NCBI RefSeq assembly: GCF_001421885.1
Contig: NZ_LMLH01000031.1
Location: 64,436-128,435 of the forward strand
Source: Pseudomonas sp. Leaf48
Lineage (GTDB): Bacteria; Pseudomonadota; Gammaproteobacteria; Pseudomonadales; Pseudomonadaceae
Direction: 5' to 3'
DNA length: 64,000 bases
Made by a program: the position numbers and the translations under genes. The notes below the pieces were generated by a model that saw nothing but the letters and a program-made list of their open reading frames with translations, searched no databases and was not told where the DNA came from. Of the stretch, positions 33,513 through 42,128 are shown piece after piece. Every line of letters starts with the position of its first letter. Position 1 is the stretch's first letter.

Positions 33513-34889
33513 ATGACCGGCAGTAATCAGGCCTCTGGCTGGGCCATGACCTTGTTGTTGGGATGCTGTGCCGTGGGCACGGTGAATGCCGCACCAGAGG
33601 ACATCCCGCGCCTGGGCAACGACTTGACGTGCCTGGGTGCGGAAAAGGCCGGCAATGCCGACGGCAGCATTCCGGCCTTCAGCGGCAAGTGGCTGGGTGC
33701 ACCACCCCACGTTGATTTCAAGGGCACAGGCAACCATCCGGTGGATCCGTACCCGGACGAAAAACCGCTGTTTGTGATCACCGCGCAGAACATCGCGAAA
33801 CACGACGCCTACCTGTCCGATGGCCAGAAAGCCCTGTTCAAGCTGTACCCAGGCACCTACAAAATGCCGGTCTATCCCTCGCATCGGGATTTCCGTTACA
33901 ACGACGCGGTTTGCCAGGCCACTCGCGAGAACGCCAGCGTGGCACGTCTGGTGGATGATGGCGAAGGGGTGGTCGGCAAAACCGGCGGTACACCGTTCCC
34001 GGTACCGCGCAGCGGCCTGGAGCTGTTGAAGAACGCCTCGACTTTTACCTTGCGCGCCTGGACCGAGGAATATGTCTCCGATAACGCCTATGTGCTCAAG
34101 GACGGCAACATCAACTGGGGCCGCGTGCATTCGCGCAACCTGGCACCGTCGCTAGAGCCTGGCAAGATTGGCGAAACCATCGGCAACTCGTCGTTCTATC
34201 TAAATGAAACCCTGCTGCCACAACGGGACAAGGGTGAGATCAATACAGGCACTGAGTTCTGGAACGACAAGACCGAACCGCGCCAGGCCTGGCGTTACGA
34301 TCCGGGCACCCGTCGCGTGCGCCAGTCGCCAGGCTATGGTTTCGACATGTCGTTCCCCGGCAGCGGAGGCTCGATCACCGTGGACGAAGTGCGCCTGTTC
34401 AACGGTTCCGGCCAGCGCTACGACTGGAAGATCGTCGGCAAGCGCGAGATGTACATACCCTACAACACCTATCGCTTGCATGCAGGCAATCTCAAGTACG
34501 CCGACCTGCTGACCCCCGGCCACATCAACCCCGAGGCCATGCGTTATGAGCGCCATCGGGTCTGGGAACTGGAAGGCACACTCAAGCCGGGCTATCGCCA
34601 CTTGTATGGCAAACGCAAGTTGTATGTCGACGAAGACACCTGGTTCCCGATGCTCGCCGATAACTACGACAACCGGGGCGAGCTGTGGCGCACCTCGATG
34701 GTCAACTACTTCTACGCCTACGAAAGTCAGCGTCAGCAGGCGGGTGTGGGCCTGTACTACGACCTCAATGCCGGCAGCTACCTGGCGTTCAACCTGATCA
34801 ATGAGCAGCGCAACGGTTACCTGTTGAACAAACCCGGCTTCAGCCCCCGCGACTTTGGCCCCGAGGCCGCGCGGCGTTTCGGCCAGTAA
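33513..34889 (+). CDS. DUF1329 periplasmic/outer-membrane-associated protein
   Basis: A 458-residue DUF1329 protein with an N-terminal signal peptide (hydrophobic stretch MTLLLGCCAVGTVNAA, cleavage near residue 27). Conserved family features are the IPAFSGKW start region, RQAWRYDPGTRRVRQSPGYGFD and the DEDTWFPMLADNYDNRGELWR block. The fold resembles LolA/LolB-type lipoprotein carriers, and members usually pair with DUF1302 porins. Here the partner is at 10753. A role in moving the hydrophobic substrate across the envelope is inferred. Ribosome site AAGGAG; single-gene unit with its own operator and a trailing hairpin. Confidence 0.87.
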   Translation: MTGSNQASGWAMTLLLGCCAVGTVNAAPEDIPRLGNDLTCLGAEKAGNADGSIPAFSGKWLGAPPHVDFKGTGNHPVDPYPDEKPLFVITAQNIAKHDAYLSDGQKALFKLYPGTYKMPVYPSHRDFRYNDAVCQATRENASVARLVDDGEGVVGKTGGTPFPVPRSGLELLKNASTFTLRAWTEEYVSDNAYVLKDGNINWGRVHSRNLAPSLEPGKIGETIGNSSFYLNETLLPQRDKGEINTGTEFWNDKTEPRQAWRYDPGTRRVRQSPGYGFDMSFPGSGGSITVDEVRLFNGSGQRYDWKIVGKREMYIPYNTYRLHAGNLKYADLLTPGHINPEAMRYERHRVWELEGTLKPGYRHLYGKRKLYVDEDTWFPMLADNYDNRGELWRTSMVNYFYAYESQRQQAGVGLYYDLNAGSYLAFNLINEQRNGYLLNKPGFSPRDFGPEAARRFGQ

Positions 34890-34899
34890 CCGGCAAGTA

Positions 34900-34925
34900 C
34901 GGCGCCCGTTGTGCCATGGGCGCCG
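34900..34925 (+). terminator. hairpin after DUF1329 gene
   Basis: Perfect 8-bp stem CGGCGCCC / GGGCGCCG with a 10-base loop; no T-run follows. Confidence 0.5.
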
Positions 34926-34949
34926 ATTGAGAGTAGGTCGCATTTGATC

Positions 34950-34967
34950 TAGTCCAATTGAACGATG
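34950..34967 (+). promoter_or_regulatory. operator TAGTCC-AATT-GAACGATG upstream of kshA
   Basis: Thirteen of 14 fixed bases match (A for G in the right half). AT-rich -10 candidates (TTAATGAT, 34986-34993) begin about 28-30 bases from the centre; the start codon is 109 bases from the centre. Confidence 0.72.
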
Positions 34968-35067
34968 ATCTGCTTGCGCGACTGCTTAATGATGTTCGCC
35001 ATGGGATCACCCTGTATTTCTTGGGGGCATTGCCTGCCCCCAAGGCTGCATTCGAGGAACAATAACA

Positions 35068-36108
35068 ATGACCAAACTCGCTGAAATCAACATCGAGAAC
35101 GCCCAGCGTACCCACCGTTACGCGCGCGGCTGGCACTGCCTGGGCAATGCGAGCGATTACCGTGATGGCAAGCCGCATACCCTGGAAGTCTTCGGCACCC
35201 GCCTGGTGGCTTTTGCCGACAGCCAGGGCAACATCAGCATTCTGGATGCCTATTGCCCGCACATGGGCGCCGACCTGTCTCAGGGCACCATCGAGAACGA
35301 CAGGCTGGTGTGCCCGTTCCACCACTGGAAGTACGACACCGGTGGCAAATGCGTGGAGATCCCTTACTGCAAGCGCATTCCACCCAAGGCCAAGACCCGC
35401 AGTTGGTTGACCTGCGAGGAAAACAATCTGCTGTTCGTCTGGAACAACCCGGAGGGCCGTGCGCCAAAAGAGGGTGTGGTCATTCCACACCTGCCGGAGA
35501 TGGACGATCCGGACTGGATTCATGACTGGAACATCGACACCATGCACATCGAAACCAACCCACGGGAGTTGGTCGATAACCTGGTGGATGCCCAGCACTT
35601 CGGGCCGGTGCACGGTACGCCGACCAAGTACTTCGCCAACGTCTTCGAAGGCCATATCGGCCATCAGATTTTCCATGGCGACTCCGAGCGCCTGGGCGGC
35701 GACCTGATTGCGCCATCGGCTTACTACGGGCCAGCCACTCACTTCACGCATATCAGTTCGATGTTCGGCGACGCGCGGATCCACGCCATTCTGCTCAACA
35801 GCCACGTGCCGGTGACGCCAAACAGTTTCGACCTGCGCTTCGGTTGCATGGTCAAGCGAGTGCCGGGATGGACCGAAGAGCAGAACCAGGAAGTTGCCAG
35901 GGCCTATGTCGAAGGTAACCGTGACTCGTTCTACCAGGACGTGGTGATCTGGAAGCACAAAATTCGTATCGACAAGCCGGTATTGGCAGAAACCGATGGC
36001 CCGGTGTATCAGCTGCGTGAGTGGTACGAGCAGTTCTTCACCAATGAGGACGACGTGCCTGCGTTCATGGCGCAGCGCCGCGAGTTCATTACGGTGGACG
36101 AGCGCTGA
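35068..36108 (+). CDS. kshA: 3-ketosteroid 9-alpha-hydroxylase oxygenase component
   Basis: A 346-residue Rieske non-heme iron oxygenase. The Rieske ligands are Cys63/His65 (CPHMGADLSQG) and Cys82/His85 (CPFHHW); the mononuclear iron site is in NLVDAQHFGPVHG (Asp174, His177, His182). The CPHMGADLSQG form is characteristic of KshA. KshA with KshB hydroxylates C9 of 1,4-dien-3-ones, which breaks ring B spontaneously to the phenolic 3-HSA used by HsaA. Its separate position at the right end, with its own operator, contrasts with kshB at 8003. Confidence 0.9.
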   Translation: MTKLAEINIENAQRTHRYARGWHCLGNASDYRDGKPHTLEVFGTRLVAFADSQGNISILDAYCPHMGADLSQGTIENDRLVCPFHHWKYDTGGKCVEIPYCKRIPPKAKTRSWLTCEENNLLFVWNNPEGRAPKEGVVIPHLPEMDDPDWIHDWNIDTMHIETNPRELVDNLVDAQHFGPVHGTPTKYFANVFEGHIGHQIFHGDSERLGGDLIAPSAYYGPATHFTHISSMFGDARIHAILLNSHVPVTPNSFDLRFGCMVKRVPGWTEEQNQEVARAYVEGNRDSFYQDVVIWKHKIRIDKPVLAETDGPVYQLREWYEQFFTNEDDVPAFMAQRREFITVDER

Positions 36109-36119
36109 CAGGGCAACAG

Positions 36120-36159
36120 GGCGCCTTCGAGAGATCTGCATCGCTCACGCGAAGGCGCC
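36120..36159 (+). terminator. hairpin after kshA
   Basis: Perfect 10-bp stem GGCGCCTTCG (36120-36129) / CGAAGGCGCC (36150-36159) with a 20-base loop, followed by GTTAT. Marks the right end of the steroid cluster. Confidence 0.55.
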
Positions 36160-36215
36160 GTTATAAAGGGGACTGCCCACGCAGTTTCGATTCACAGGCC
36201 ATGAGAGCACTGACA

Positions 36216-36389
36216 ATGAAAATAAAAAGTCATCTCGCCTATTGTGTTCCGTTTTTGATCCTGTTTTTCCTGGTATTTACCGTGTTGGTTTCCGTGCCGC
36301 CGGAACCCGCCAGCGTCAAGGCCTGCAAACGTTACGCGAGTTGTGTGGCGATGAGTTCGAGCGTTCCGAACTGGATCAATTTTCGCTAG
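36216..36389 (+). CDS. possible small membrane protein
   Basis: A 57-residue open frame starting MKIKSHLAYC, with one hydrophobic span (roughly residues 8-30) and a short soluble tail with two cysteines. The ribosome site (GAGAG, about 8 bases upstream) is modest. Its 3' end overlaps the end of the convergent DUF2986 gene by 14 bases. I do not recognise it; it may be a real small protein or chance. Confidence 0.3.
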   Translation: MKIKSHLAYCVPFLILFFLVFTVLVSVPPEPASVKACKRYASCVAMSSSVPNWINFR

Positions 36390-36537
36390 GGGAACTGACC
36401 GAGGCGTCAGGAGATTCAACGGCCAGTTTCAATCGGTCAGCCTTGCTGATGTATTTAGGCTTTTTCGGTGCCAGTTTGGCGCTGGCCTTTTTGGCCTTGG
36501 CCTTGAACAACTGTTGCAGCTTTTTTTGACGGTTCAT
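36376..36537 (-). CDS. DUF2986 small basic protein
   Basis: A 53-residue lysine/alanine-rich protein beginning MNRQKKLQQLFKAKAKKASA and containing PKKPKYISKADRLKLA, the signature of the DUF2986 family common in gammaproteobacteria. Function is unknown; the charge suggests nucleic-acid or ribosome contact (inference). It is short enough to be missed by automatic ORF filters. Confidence 0.82.
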   Translation of the reverse strand: MNRQKKLQQLFKAKAKKASAKLAPKKPKYISKADRLKLAVESPDASVSSPSEN

Positions 36538-36872
36538 GTTTTTCCATCTCGCTTGTAAGTGTTTGAATGATATCAGCGTAGCCCTTGCCTGGCCTTACCG
36601 TCCGGTGAGGCGGGGCTTGTAGGCAATTGTGGCTATTGCAAATTGCCCCGCGCACCTGCCGACCAGCTAAACCAGCGTATGGAAGGCCGCTGCTATAAGC
36701 CGACACTGGCATCGGGCCCGCCGGAGTGGCGCGTACTGCTGCGCATTTCGATCATTAACTTGTCACTTCCGGTCATTGAGTGGCAGCCTCCCGACTCTTA
36801 GTCTGTCGAACATGACTGACGGGCGCCGTAGAGCTCCCGCATTTTCCGTGATCGTTCGATGTGGAGTTACCG
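36538..36872. other. intergenic region before fadH
   Basis: No gene seen in these 335 bases. It holds the DUF2986 promoter side and, near 36799-36804, a lone TAGTCT resembling the left half of the steroid operator but with no matching right half. Confidence 0.4.
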
Positions 36873-38912
36873 ATGACCGCCGCTCATTACCCGCACCTGC
36901 TGGCTCCGCTGGACCTGGGATTCACCACGCTGCGTAACCGCACCCTGATGGGGTCGATGCACACCGGTCTTGAAGAGAAGCCGGGTGGCTTCGAGCGCAT
37001 GGCGGCGTACTTTGCCGAGCGCGCCCTGGGTGGTGTCGGCCTGATGGTAACCGGTGGTATTGGCCCGAATGACGAGGGTGGCGTGTATTCCGGTGCGGCC
37101 AAGCTGACCACCGAGGAAGAGGCGCTCAAGCACCGCATCGTCACCCGTGCGGTGCACGAGGCAGGCGGCAAGATCTGCATGCAGATCCTTCACGCCGGGC
37201 GTTATGCCTACAGCCCGAAACAGGTAGCGCCAAGTGCGATCCAGGCGCCGATCAACCCGTTCAAGCCAAAAGAGCTGGACGAGGAAGGCATCGAGAAACA
37301 GATCAGCGATTTCGTCACCTGTTCGACCCTGGCCCAACAGGCCGAGTACGACGGTGTGGAAATCATGGGTTCCGAAGGTTATTTCATTAACCAGTTCCTT
37401 GCGGCGCACACCAACCACCGTACCGACCGTTGGGGCGGCAGCTACGAAAACCGTATGCGCCTGCCGGTGGAAATCGTCCGTCGCGTACGTGAAGCGGTCG
37501 GCCCGAATTTCATCATCATTTTCCGCCTGTCGATGCTCGATCTGGTGGAAGGCGGCAGCACCTGGGAAGAAATCGTGCAGTTGGCCAAGGCCATCGAGCA
37601 GGCCGGTGCGACCATCATCAACACCGGTATCGGCTGGCACGAAGCGCGGATCCCGACCATCGCCACCAAGGTGCCGCGCGCGGCGTTCAGCAAGGTCACG
37701 GCCAAGCTGCGGGGTTCGGTGAGCATTCCGTTGATCACCACCAACCGCATCAACACCCCGGAAGTGGCCGAGCAGATTCTGGCCGAGGGCGATGCCGACA
37801 TGGTTTCCATGGCGCGGCCGTTCCTTGCCGACCCGGATTTCGTCAACAAGGCCGCTGAAGGCCGCGCTGATGAAATCAACACCTGCATCGGCTGCAACCA
37901 GGCGTGCCTGGACCACACCTTTGGCGGCAAGCTGACCAGTTGCCTGGTCAACCCGCGTGCCTGCCATGAAACCGAACTCAATTATCTGCCGGTACAGCAG
38001 TTGAAGAAAATCGCCGTGGTCGGCGCAGGCCCTGCCGGTCTGTCTGCGGCGACCGTGGCCGCCGAGCGCGGTCACCAGGTCACGCTGTTCGATTCGGCCA
38101 GCGAAATCGGTGGTCAGTTCAACATCGCCAAGCGCGTGCCGGGCAAGGAAGAGTTCTTTGAGACCATTCGCTACTTCAACCGCAAATTGCAGACCACTAA
38201 CGTCGAGGTGTGCCTGAACACCCGCGTGGATGTGGCGCAACTGGTCGAAGGCGGTTACGACGAGATCATTCTGGCCACCGGCATTGCGCCGCGAGTGCCG
38301 GCGATTCCAGGCGTGGAGAGTGCCAAGGTGCTGAGCTACCTGGATGTGATCCTGCAGCGCAAGCCGGTGGGCAAGCGTGTTGCGGTGATTGGTGCCGGTG
38401 GGATCGGTTTTGACGTGTCGGAGTTCCTGGTTCACCAGGGTGAGGCCACCAGCCAGAACCGCGAGGCTTTCTGGAAAGAGTGGGGCATCGATACGCACCT
38501 CGAGGCGCGCGGTGGTGTCGCCGGTATCAAGGCGCAGCCCCATGCACCGGCCCGCGAGGTGTTCCTGCTGCAACGCAAGAAATCCAAGGTCGGCGACGGC
38601 CTGGGCAAGACCACCGGCTGGATTCACCGTACCGGTCTGAAGAACAAGCAGGTGCAGATGCTCAACAGCGTCGAATACCTGAAGATCGACGAAGACGGCC
38701 TGCACATCCGCATCGGCGAAACCGGCGAGCCGCAAGTGCTTGCGGTGGACAATATCGTGATCTGCGCGGGGCAGGATCCGCTGCGTGAATTGCACGAAGG
38801 TCTGGTCGCGGCGGGGCAGAAGGTGCACCTGATCGGCGGCGCGGATGTCGCGGCAGAGCTGGATGCCAAGCGGGCGATCAATCAGGGTTCGCGGTTGGCG
38901 GCAGAGCTTTAA
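36873..38912 (+). CDS. fadH: NADPH-dependent 2,4-dienoyl-CoA reductase
   Basis: A 679-residue FadH: N-terminal OYE barrel, 4Fe-4S cysteines (CIGCNQACLDHTFGGKLTSC split; near residues 335-355), then FAD (VVGAGPAGLSAA) and NADPH (VIGAGGIGFDVSEFL) domains. Very close to the Pseudomonas housekeeping enzyme of the same length. It reduces 2,4-dienoyl-CoA in beta-oxidation of unsaturated fatty acids. It borders the steroid cluster but is probably core genome. ATG 36873 follows GGAG; the hydrophobic frame upstream has no better start. Confidence 0.93.
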   Translation: MTAAHYPHLLAPLDLGFTTLRNRTLMGSMHTGLEEKPGGFERMAAYFAERALGGVGLMVTGGIGPNDEGGVYSGAAKLTTEEEALKHRIVTRAVHEAGGKICMQILHAGRYAYSPKQVAPSAIQAPINPFKPKELDEEGIEKQISDFVTCSTLAQQAEYDGVEIMGSEGYFINQFLAAHTNHRTDRWGGSYENRMRLPVEIVRRVREAVGPNFIIIFRLSMLDLVEGGSTWEEIVQLAKAIEQAGATIINTGIGWHEARIPTIATKVPRAAFSKVTAKLRGSVSIPLITTNRINTPEVAEQILAEGDADMVSMARPFLADPDFVNKAAEGRADEINTCIGCNQACLDHTFGGKLTSCLVNPRACHETELNYLPVQQLKKIAVVGAGPAGLSAATVAAERGHQVTLFDSASEIGGQFNIAKRVPGKEEFFETIRYFNRKLQTTNVEVCLNTRVDVAQLVEGGYDEIILATGIAPRVPAIPGVESAKVLSYLDVILQRKPVGKRVAVIGAGGIGFDVSEFLVHQGEATSQNREAFWKEWGIDTHLEARGGVAGIKAQPHAPAREVFLLQRKKSKVGDGLGKTTGWIHRTGLKNKQVQMLNSVEYLKIDEDGLHIRIGETGEPQVLAVDNIVICAGQDPLRELHEGLVAAGQKVHLIGGADVAAELDAKRAINQGSRLAAEL

Positions 38913-39084
38913 TAAAGCGCCTGGTACCCGAGGCTTTCGTTGGAGCGCCGACCTGCCTAGGGCGGTGTTTCGCGAAGGCGGTCTTTGAGCGAGCGGGAGG
39001 CTGGTTCTGTAGCGAAAGCCTGTTCTTGCGGCGCAAAATATCGTAGTTTGCGTGCCATGACTACAAGGACGTTTTGGGGTAAAA

Positions 39085-40083
39085 GTGGGAGCTTATCGTC
39101 TGTTATTGGCCGTTCTGGTGGCCGTTTCTCATATGGGCAAGACGTTCGCAGGTCTGAACCCCGGCGTGGTCGCCGTGATTTCATTCCTGATCATCAGCGG
39201 TTTCGTGATGACTTCGCTGATCGAGCGCCACTATAAGGCGCCGGGGAACGTCGGTCTGTTCTACATGGACAGGGCTTTGCGGCTGTATCCGCAGTTCCTG
39301 TTCTACTTCGTCATCTCCTGCGTGGTGATCTATTTCCTGCTGCCAGGTACGCCCCAGGCTGCTGACCTGACGCTCGGGAATATCGCTGCAAGCCTTCCTA
39401 TTGTGCCCCTTGGCTTCTACATGTTCGGGGCGGCCGGGGTAGAGATCCTGCCACCGGCCTGGTCGCTGGGGCTTGAGATGTGCTTCTACCTGGCGATCCC
39501 CTTCCTGATTATCTACAAGCTGCGGGGAGTCGCGTTTGCCCTGTCGGTTGTGGTCTTCATGGCCGCGTATCTTGGCTTGATCAACACCGATCTGTACGGC
39601 TACCGACTATTGCCGGGCGTCCTGTTCATGTTTCTGTGCGGCAGCTACCTGTACAAACCACAGGCGAAGGGATTGGCGATAGCGGGCGGTACCGCGGTGG
39701 CGGCGGCGCTGATGTTCCTGGCGATCATGGCCGGTGTGGTCGAGCGCCGGCCGTTCAATGCCGAAGTGACTGCCGGCCTGGCGTTGGGTGTGCCCGTCGT
39801 GTATTTGCTGACGAAACTCAGGTTTCACCGGGTTGACGAGTTCCTCGGGAATATCAGCTACGGGGTGTTCCTGAATCACTTTGTGGTGATGTACTTTCTG
39901 CGCGCCTTCTGGCCGGTTGCCTATGATGGGTACATCGTTGCCATCGTGCTGGGCCTGTCGTTTGTACTGAGCGGCGTTTCGTACTACTACGTTGAACGGC
40001 CCGCCTTGACGCTTCGTCATGCGCTTCGGGCCAGGGTGAGGTATGGTGTGGCACAATCGCGGGACCGTGAAATAGCGGCATGA
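39085..40083 (+). CDS. acyltransferase 3 family membrane protein (OafA/YrhL type)
   Basis: A 332-residue integral membrane acyltransferase with about ten hydrophobic spans. The N-terminal HMGK (in LLLAVLVAVSHMGKTF) and the RALRLYPQFLFYF block fit the Acyl_transf_3 family; C-terminal SYYYVERPALTLRHAL is the usual ending. GTG start at 39085 after GGGG. Such enzymes acetylate sugars of LPS or exopolysaccharide; the target here is unknown and neighbours give no clue. Confidence 0.8.
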   Translation: MGAYRLLLAVLVAVSHMGKTFAGLNPGVVAVISFLIISGFVMTSLIERHYKAPGNVGLFYMDRALRLYPQFLFYFVISCVVIYFLLPGTPQAADLTLGNIAASLPIVPLGFYMFGAAGVEILPPAWSLGLEMCFYLAIPFLIIYKLRGVAFALSVVVFMAAYLGLINTDLYGYRLLPGVLFMFLCGSYLYKPQAKGLAIAGGTAVAAALMFLAIMAGVVERRPFNAEVTAGLALGVPVVYLLTKLRFHRVDEFLGNISYGVFLNHFVVMYFLRAFWPVAYDGYIVAIVLGLSFVLSGVSYYYVERPALTLRHALRARVRYGVAQSRDREIAA

Positions 40084-40251
40084 TGTGAGTGGGGCCTGGA
40101 GTTGCGGCTAACTTGCCCGATATCATCACGCCGTTTTATGTAAGGGGCTGCCACCGGATTTTCCCAGACCATCCTCACCTGTGCCCGCCTGTTCCCTTCA
40201 TTGCCCGCAATCCTGGGTCCGCGCTGGTATTCAACTCAGTCCAACACGCCG

Positions 40252-41178
40252 ATGCTTTCTCCTCCCGCACACTGGCTCCCCCAAGCCTCCCTCGATCCCC
40301 TTCATCTAGACTGGCTGAAAAATGCCGGCATCGAAGTCGCGATCTTGCGCCTTGACCAGATCGACCCGCTGATCAGCGGCAACAAATGGTTCAAGCTCAT
40401 CGAACACCTCAAGGCCGCTGACCGCGTCGGTGCCGCGGGCATCATCAGCCTCGGGGGAGCGCACTCCAACCACCTGCATGCGCTGGCTGCGGCGGGCAAA
40501 CGCTTCGGCTTTCGCACCGTTGGCCTACTGCGCGGGCATCCTCAGGAAACGGCCACGATCAAGGATTTGCAGGCGTTCGGCATGCAACTGCACTGGCTTG
40601 GCTACGCAGGTTACAGAGCGAGACATACCGCGGGTTTCTGGGCGCCATGGCAGGCGCAGTATCCCGACCTGCTTGCCGTTGCCGAAGGTGGCGGTGGGCT
40701 GCAGGGCGCCAAGGGCTGCAAGCAGCTCAAGACCATGGTAGACGACCAACTGCAGGACCTGGGCTGGAGCGACCATGACGGCTGGTGGCTGGCCTGCGGC
40801 ACCGGCACGACCCTGGCCGGGCTGGTATTGGCCGAGGCGGGGAAACACCCGGTCTACGGTGCGCTGGCGGTGCCCGAAGATCATGGTGTGGCCCAGCAGG
40901 TGGAGGCGATCATCGAGGAGGCGGGGTTGAGCGATCCGGCTTATGAATTACTCGACGCCAGCCGTGGTGGTTTTGCCAGGGTGGATCCGGAATTGATCGG
41001 GTTCATCGAACAGTGCGAGCAGGCCAGTGGCATTCCCCTCGAACCACTGTACACCGGCAAAGCGCTGCTGGCGCTCAGGCAACAGGTTGAAGGGGGTAAA
41101 TTCGCCCCGGGGACTCGGCTGATCTTCATCCATACCGGCGGCTTGCAAGGGCGGCGTGGCTTCGAAACACAAAGCTGA
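40252..41178 (+). CDS. PLP-dependent 1-aminocyclopropane-1-carboxylate deaminase / D-cysteine desulfhydrase family
   Basis: A 308-residue fold-type II PLP enzyme. The PLP lysine is in ISGNKWFKL, followed by SLGGAHSNHLHALAAAGKRFG. The last part (FIHTGGLQGRRG) is the family's phosphate-binding C-terminus. The residues separating ACC deaminases from D-cysteine desulfhydrases were not resolved, so the substrate is open. ATG 40252 gives the family length; the frame is open upstream without a good ribosome site. Confidence 0.82.
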   Translation: MLSPPAHWLPQASLDPLHLDWLKNAGIEVAILRLDQIDPLISGNKWFKLIEHLKAADRVGAAGIISLGGAHSNHLHALAAAGKRFGFRTVGLLRGHPQETATIKDLQAFGMQLHWLGYAGYRARHTAGFWAPWQAQYPDLLAVAEGGGGLQGAKGCKQLKTMVDDQLQDLGWSDHDGWWLACGTGTTLAGLVLAEAGKHPVYGALAVPEDHGVAQQVEAIIEEAGLSDPAYELLDASRGGFARVDPELIGFIEQCEQASGIPLEPLYTGKALLALRQQVEGGKFAPGTRLIFIHTGGLQGRRGFETQS

Positions 41179-41197
41179 AAGACTGTGGAGATCCAAG

Positions 41198-41287
41198 TGT
41201 GGGAGCGGGCTTGCTCGCGAATGCGGTGTGTCAGGCAAAAGTTAATGCGACTGACACACCGCATTCGCGAGCAAGCCCGCTCCCACA
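41198..41287. repeat. perfect 37-bp inverted-repeat REPIN
   Basis: Arms 41198-41234 and 41251-41287 are exact complements and contain the REP core GGGAGCGGGCTTGCTCGCGA plus a further GTGTGTCAG segment, around a 16-base loop. It separates the converging deaminase and cytochrome b561 genes and can act as a bidirectional terminator. Confidence 0.85.
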
Positions 41288-41305
41288 TTTGGGTTATCGC
41301 TTGTT

Positions 41306-41866
41306 TCAGGAATCGCGGTTCACCCGCTTGGGCATCATCCGCAGCAGGGTGTTATCGCCCACCACATAATGGTGATACAGCCCGGCCAAGGCATGCAGGC
41401 CGATCAGCCAGTAGCCGATGGTACCGCCCAGTTCATGCCATTCCTTGATCTGTCGGGCCAGTTCCTTGTCTTCGGCCACCAGCAGCGGTAGGTCGAAGCC
41501 ATAGAACATCACCTGGTTGCCCTTGGCACTGGTCACCAGCCAGCCAAGTAGCGGCATGGCGATCATGAAGATGTACAGCGCCCAGTGCATCAATCTGGCC
41601 AGCAGGGTCTGCCATTGGGGCGAAGCCGGAAAGATCTGCGGCGCCGGGCCCAGGCTGCGGGCGATTAACCGCAACCAGACCAATACAAATACGGTGAGGC
41701 CGAGCATGAAGTGCGACTCGACGATCAGCGTGCGGCTGCCACTTCCTTTGGGGAAGAATCCGCGCAGTTCGATACAGGCGTAAACCACCGCCAGCAGGAC
41801 CAGCATCAACCAGTGCAGCGTGATCGATACGGTGCTGTAGCGCGAGGCTGAGTTTTTCCAGGGCAT
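41306..41866 (-). CDS. cytochrome b561
   Basis: A 186-residue four-helix diheme cytochrome b561 (CybB-type): TLHWLMLVLL, ESHFMLGLTVF, HWALYIFMIAMPLLGW and YWLIGLHALAGLYHHYV supply the histidines. Transfers electrons within the inner membrane. A paralog begins at 63628. Confidence 0.88.
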   Translation of the reverse strand: MPWKNSASRYSTVSITLHWLMLVLLAVVYACIELRGFFPKGSGSRTLIVESHFMLGLTVFVLVWLRLIARSLGPAPQIFPASPQWQTLLARLMHWALYIFMIAMPLLGWLVTSAKGNQVMFYGFDLPLLVAEDKELARQIKEWHELGGTIGYWLIGLHALAGLYHHYVVGDNTLLRMMPKRVNRDS

Positions 41867-41999
41867 AGGTTAGTCCTCACAGGTCCGGTTCATAGCTGCC
41901 GTTCTTGATTGACGGTTATGCCTTAACTGTAATCCTGTCTGGCGGATTTGCCTTGGGCAAATTGTCCTCGCAATGCTCTGGATCAAGCGATGGGCAAAA

Positions 42000-42115
42000 A
42001 AACGCACCGCGCTCTTTGTAGACGTGGGCCTGCTCCCGATGGCGTGTCAATCACATCGGTGTCGACTGATACTCCATCGGGAGCAGGCTCGCGCCTACAA
42101 GAGCGCGGTGCGTTT
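42000..42115. repeat. long imperfect REP-derived hairpin after phnX
   Basis: Arms of about 40 bases (42000-42041 and 42074-42115) with few mismatches, core GCCTGCTCCCGATGG and outer AACGCACCGCGCTCTT. A third REP variety; may serve as phnX terminator. Confidence 0.75.
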
Positions 42116-42128
42116 CTGAAGAATTGGA

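Noticed and set aside
36242..36529. Alternative plus-strand frame over the DUF2986 gene
   Set aside because: No ribosome site, low-complexity end antisense to the recognised DUF2986 gene.
36799..36816. TAGTCT upstream of fadH as a steroid operator
   Set aside because: Left half only; right half shows no match and no -10 lies at the expected distance. fadH is more likely a core gene.
41871..41876. TAGTCC near the cytochrome b561 start
   Set aside because: Lone half-site; the bases after the four-base gap do not resemble GGACGATG and the neighbouring gene is unrelated to steroids.
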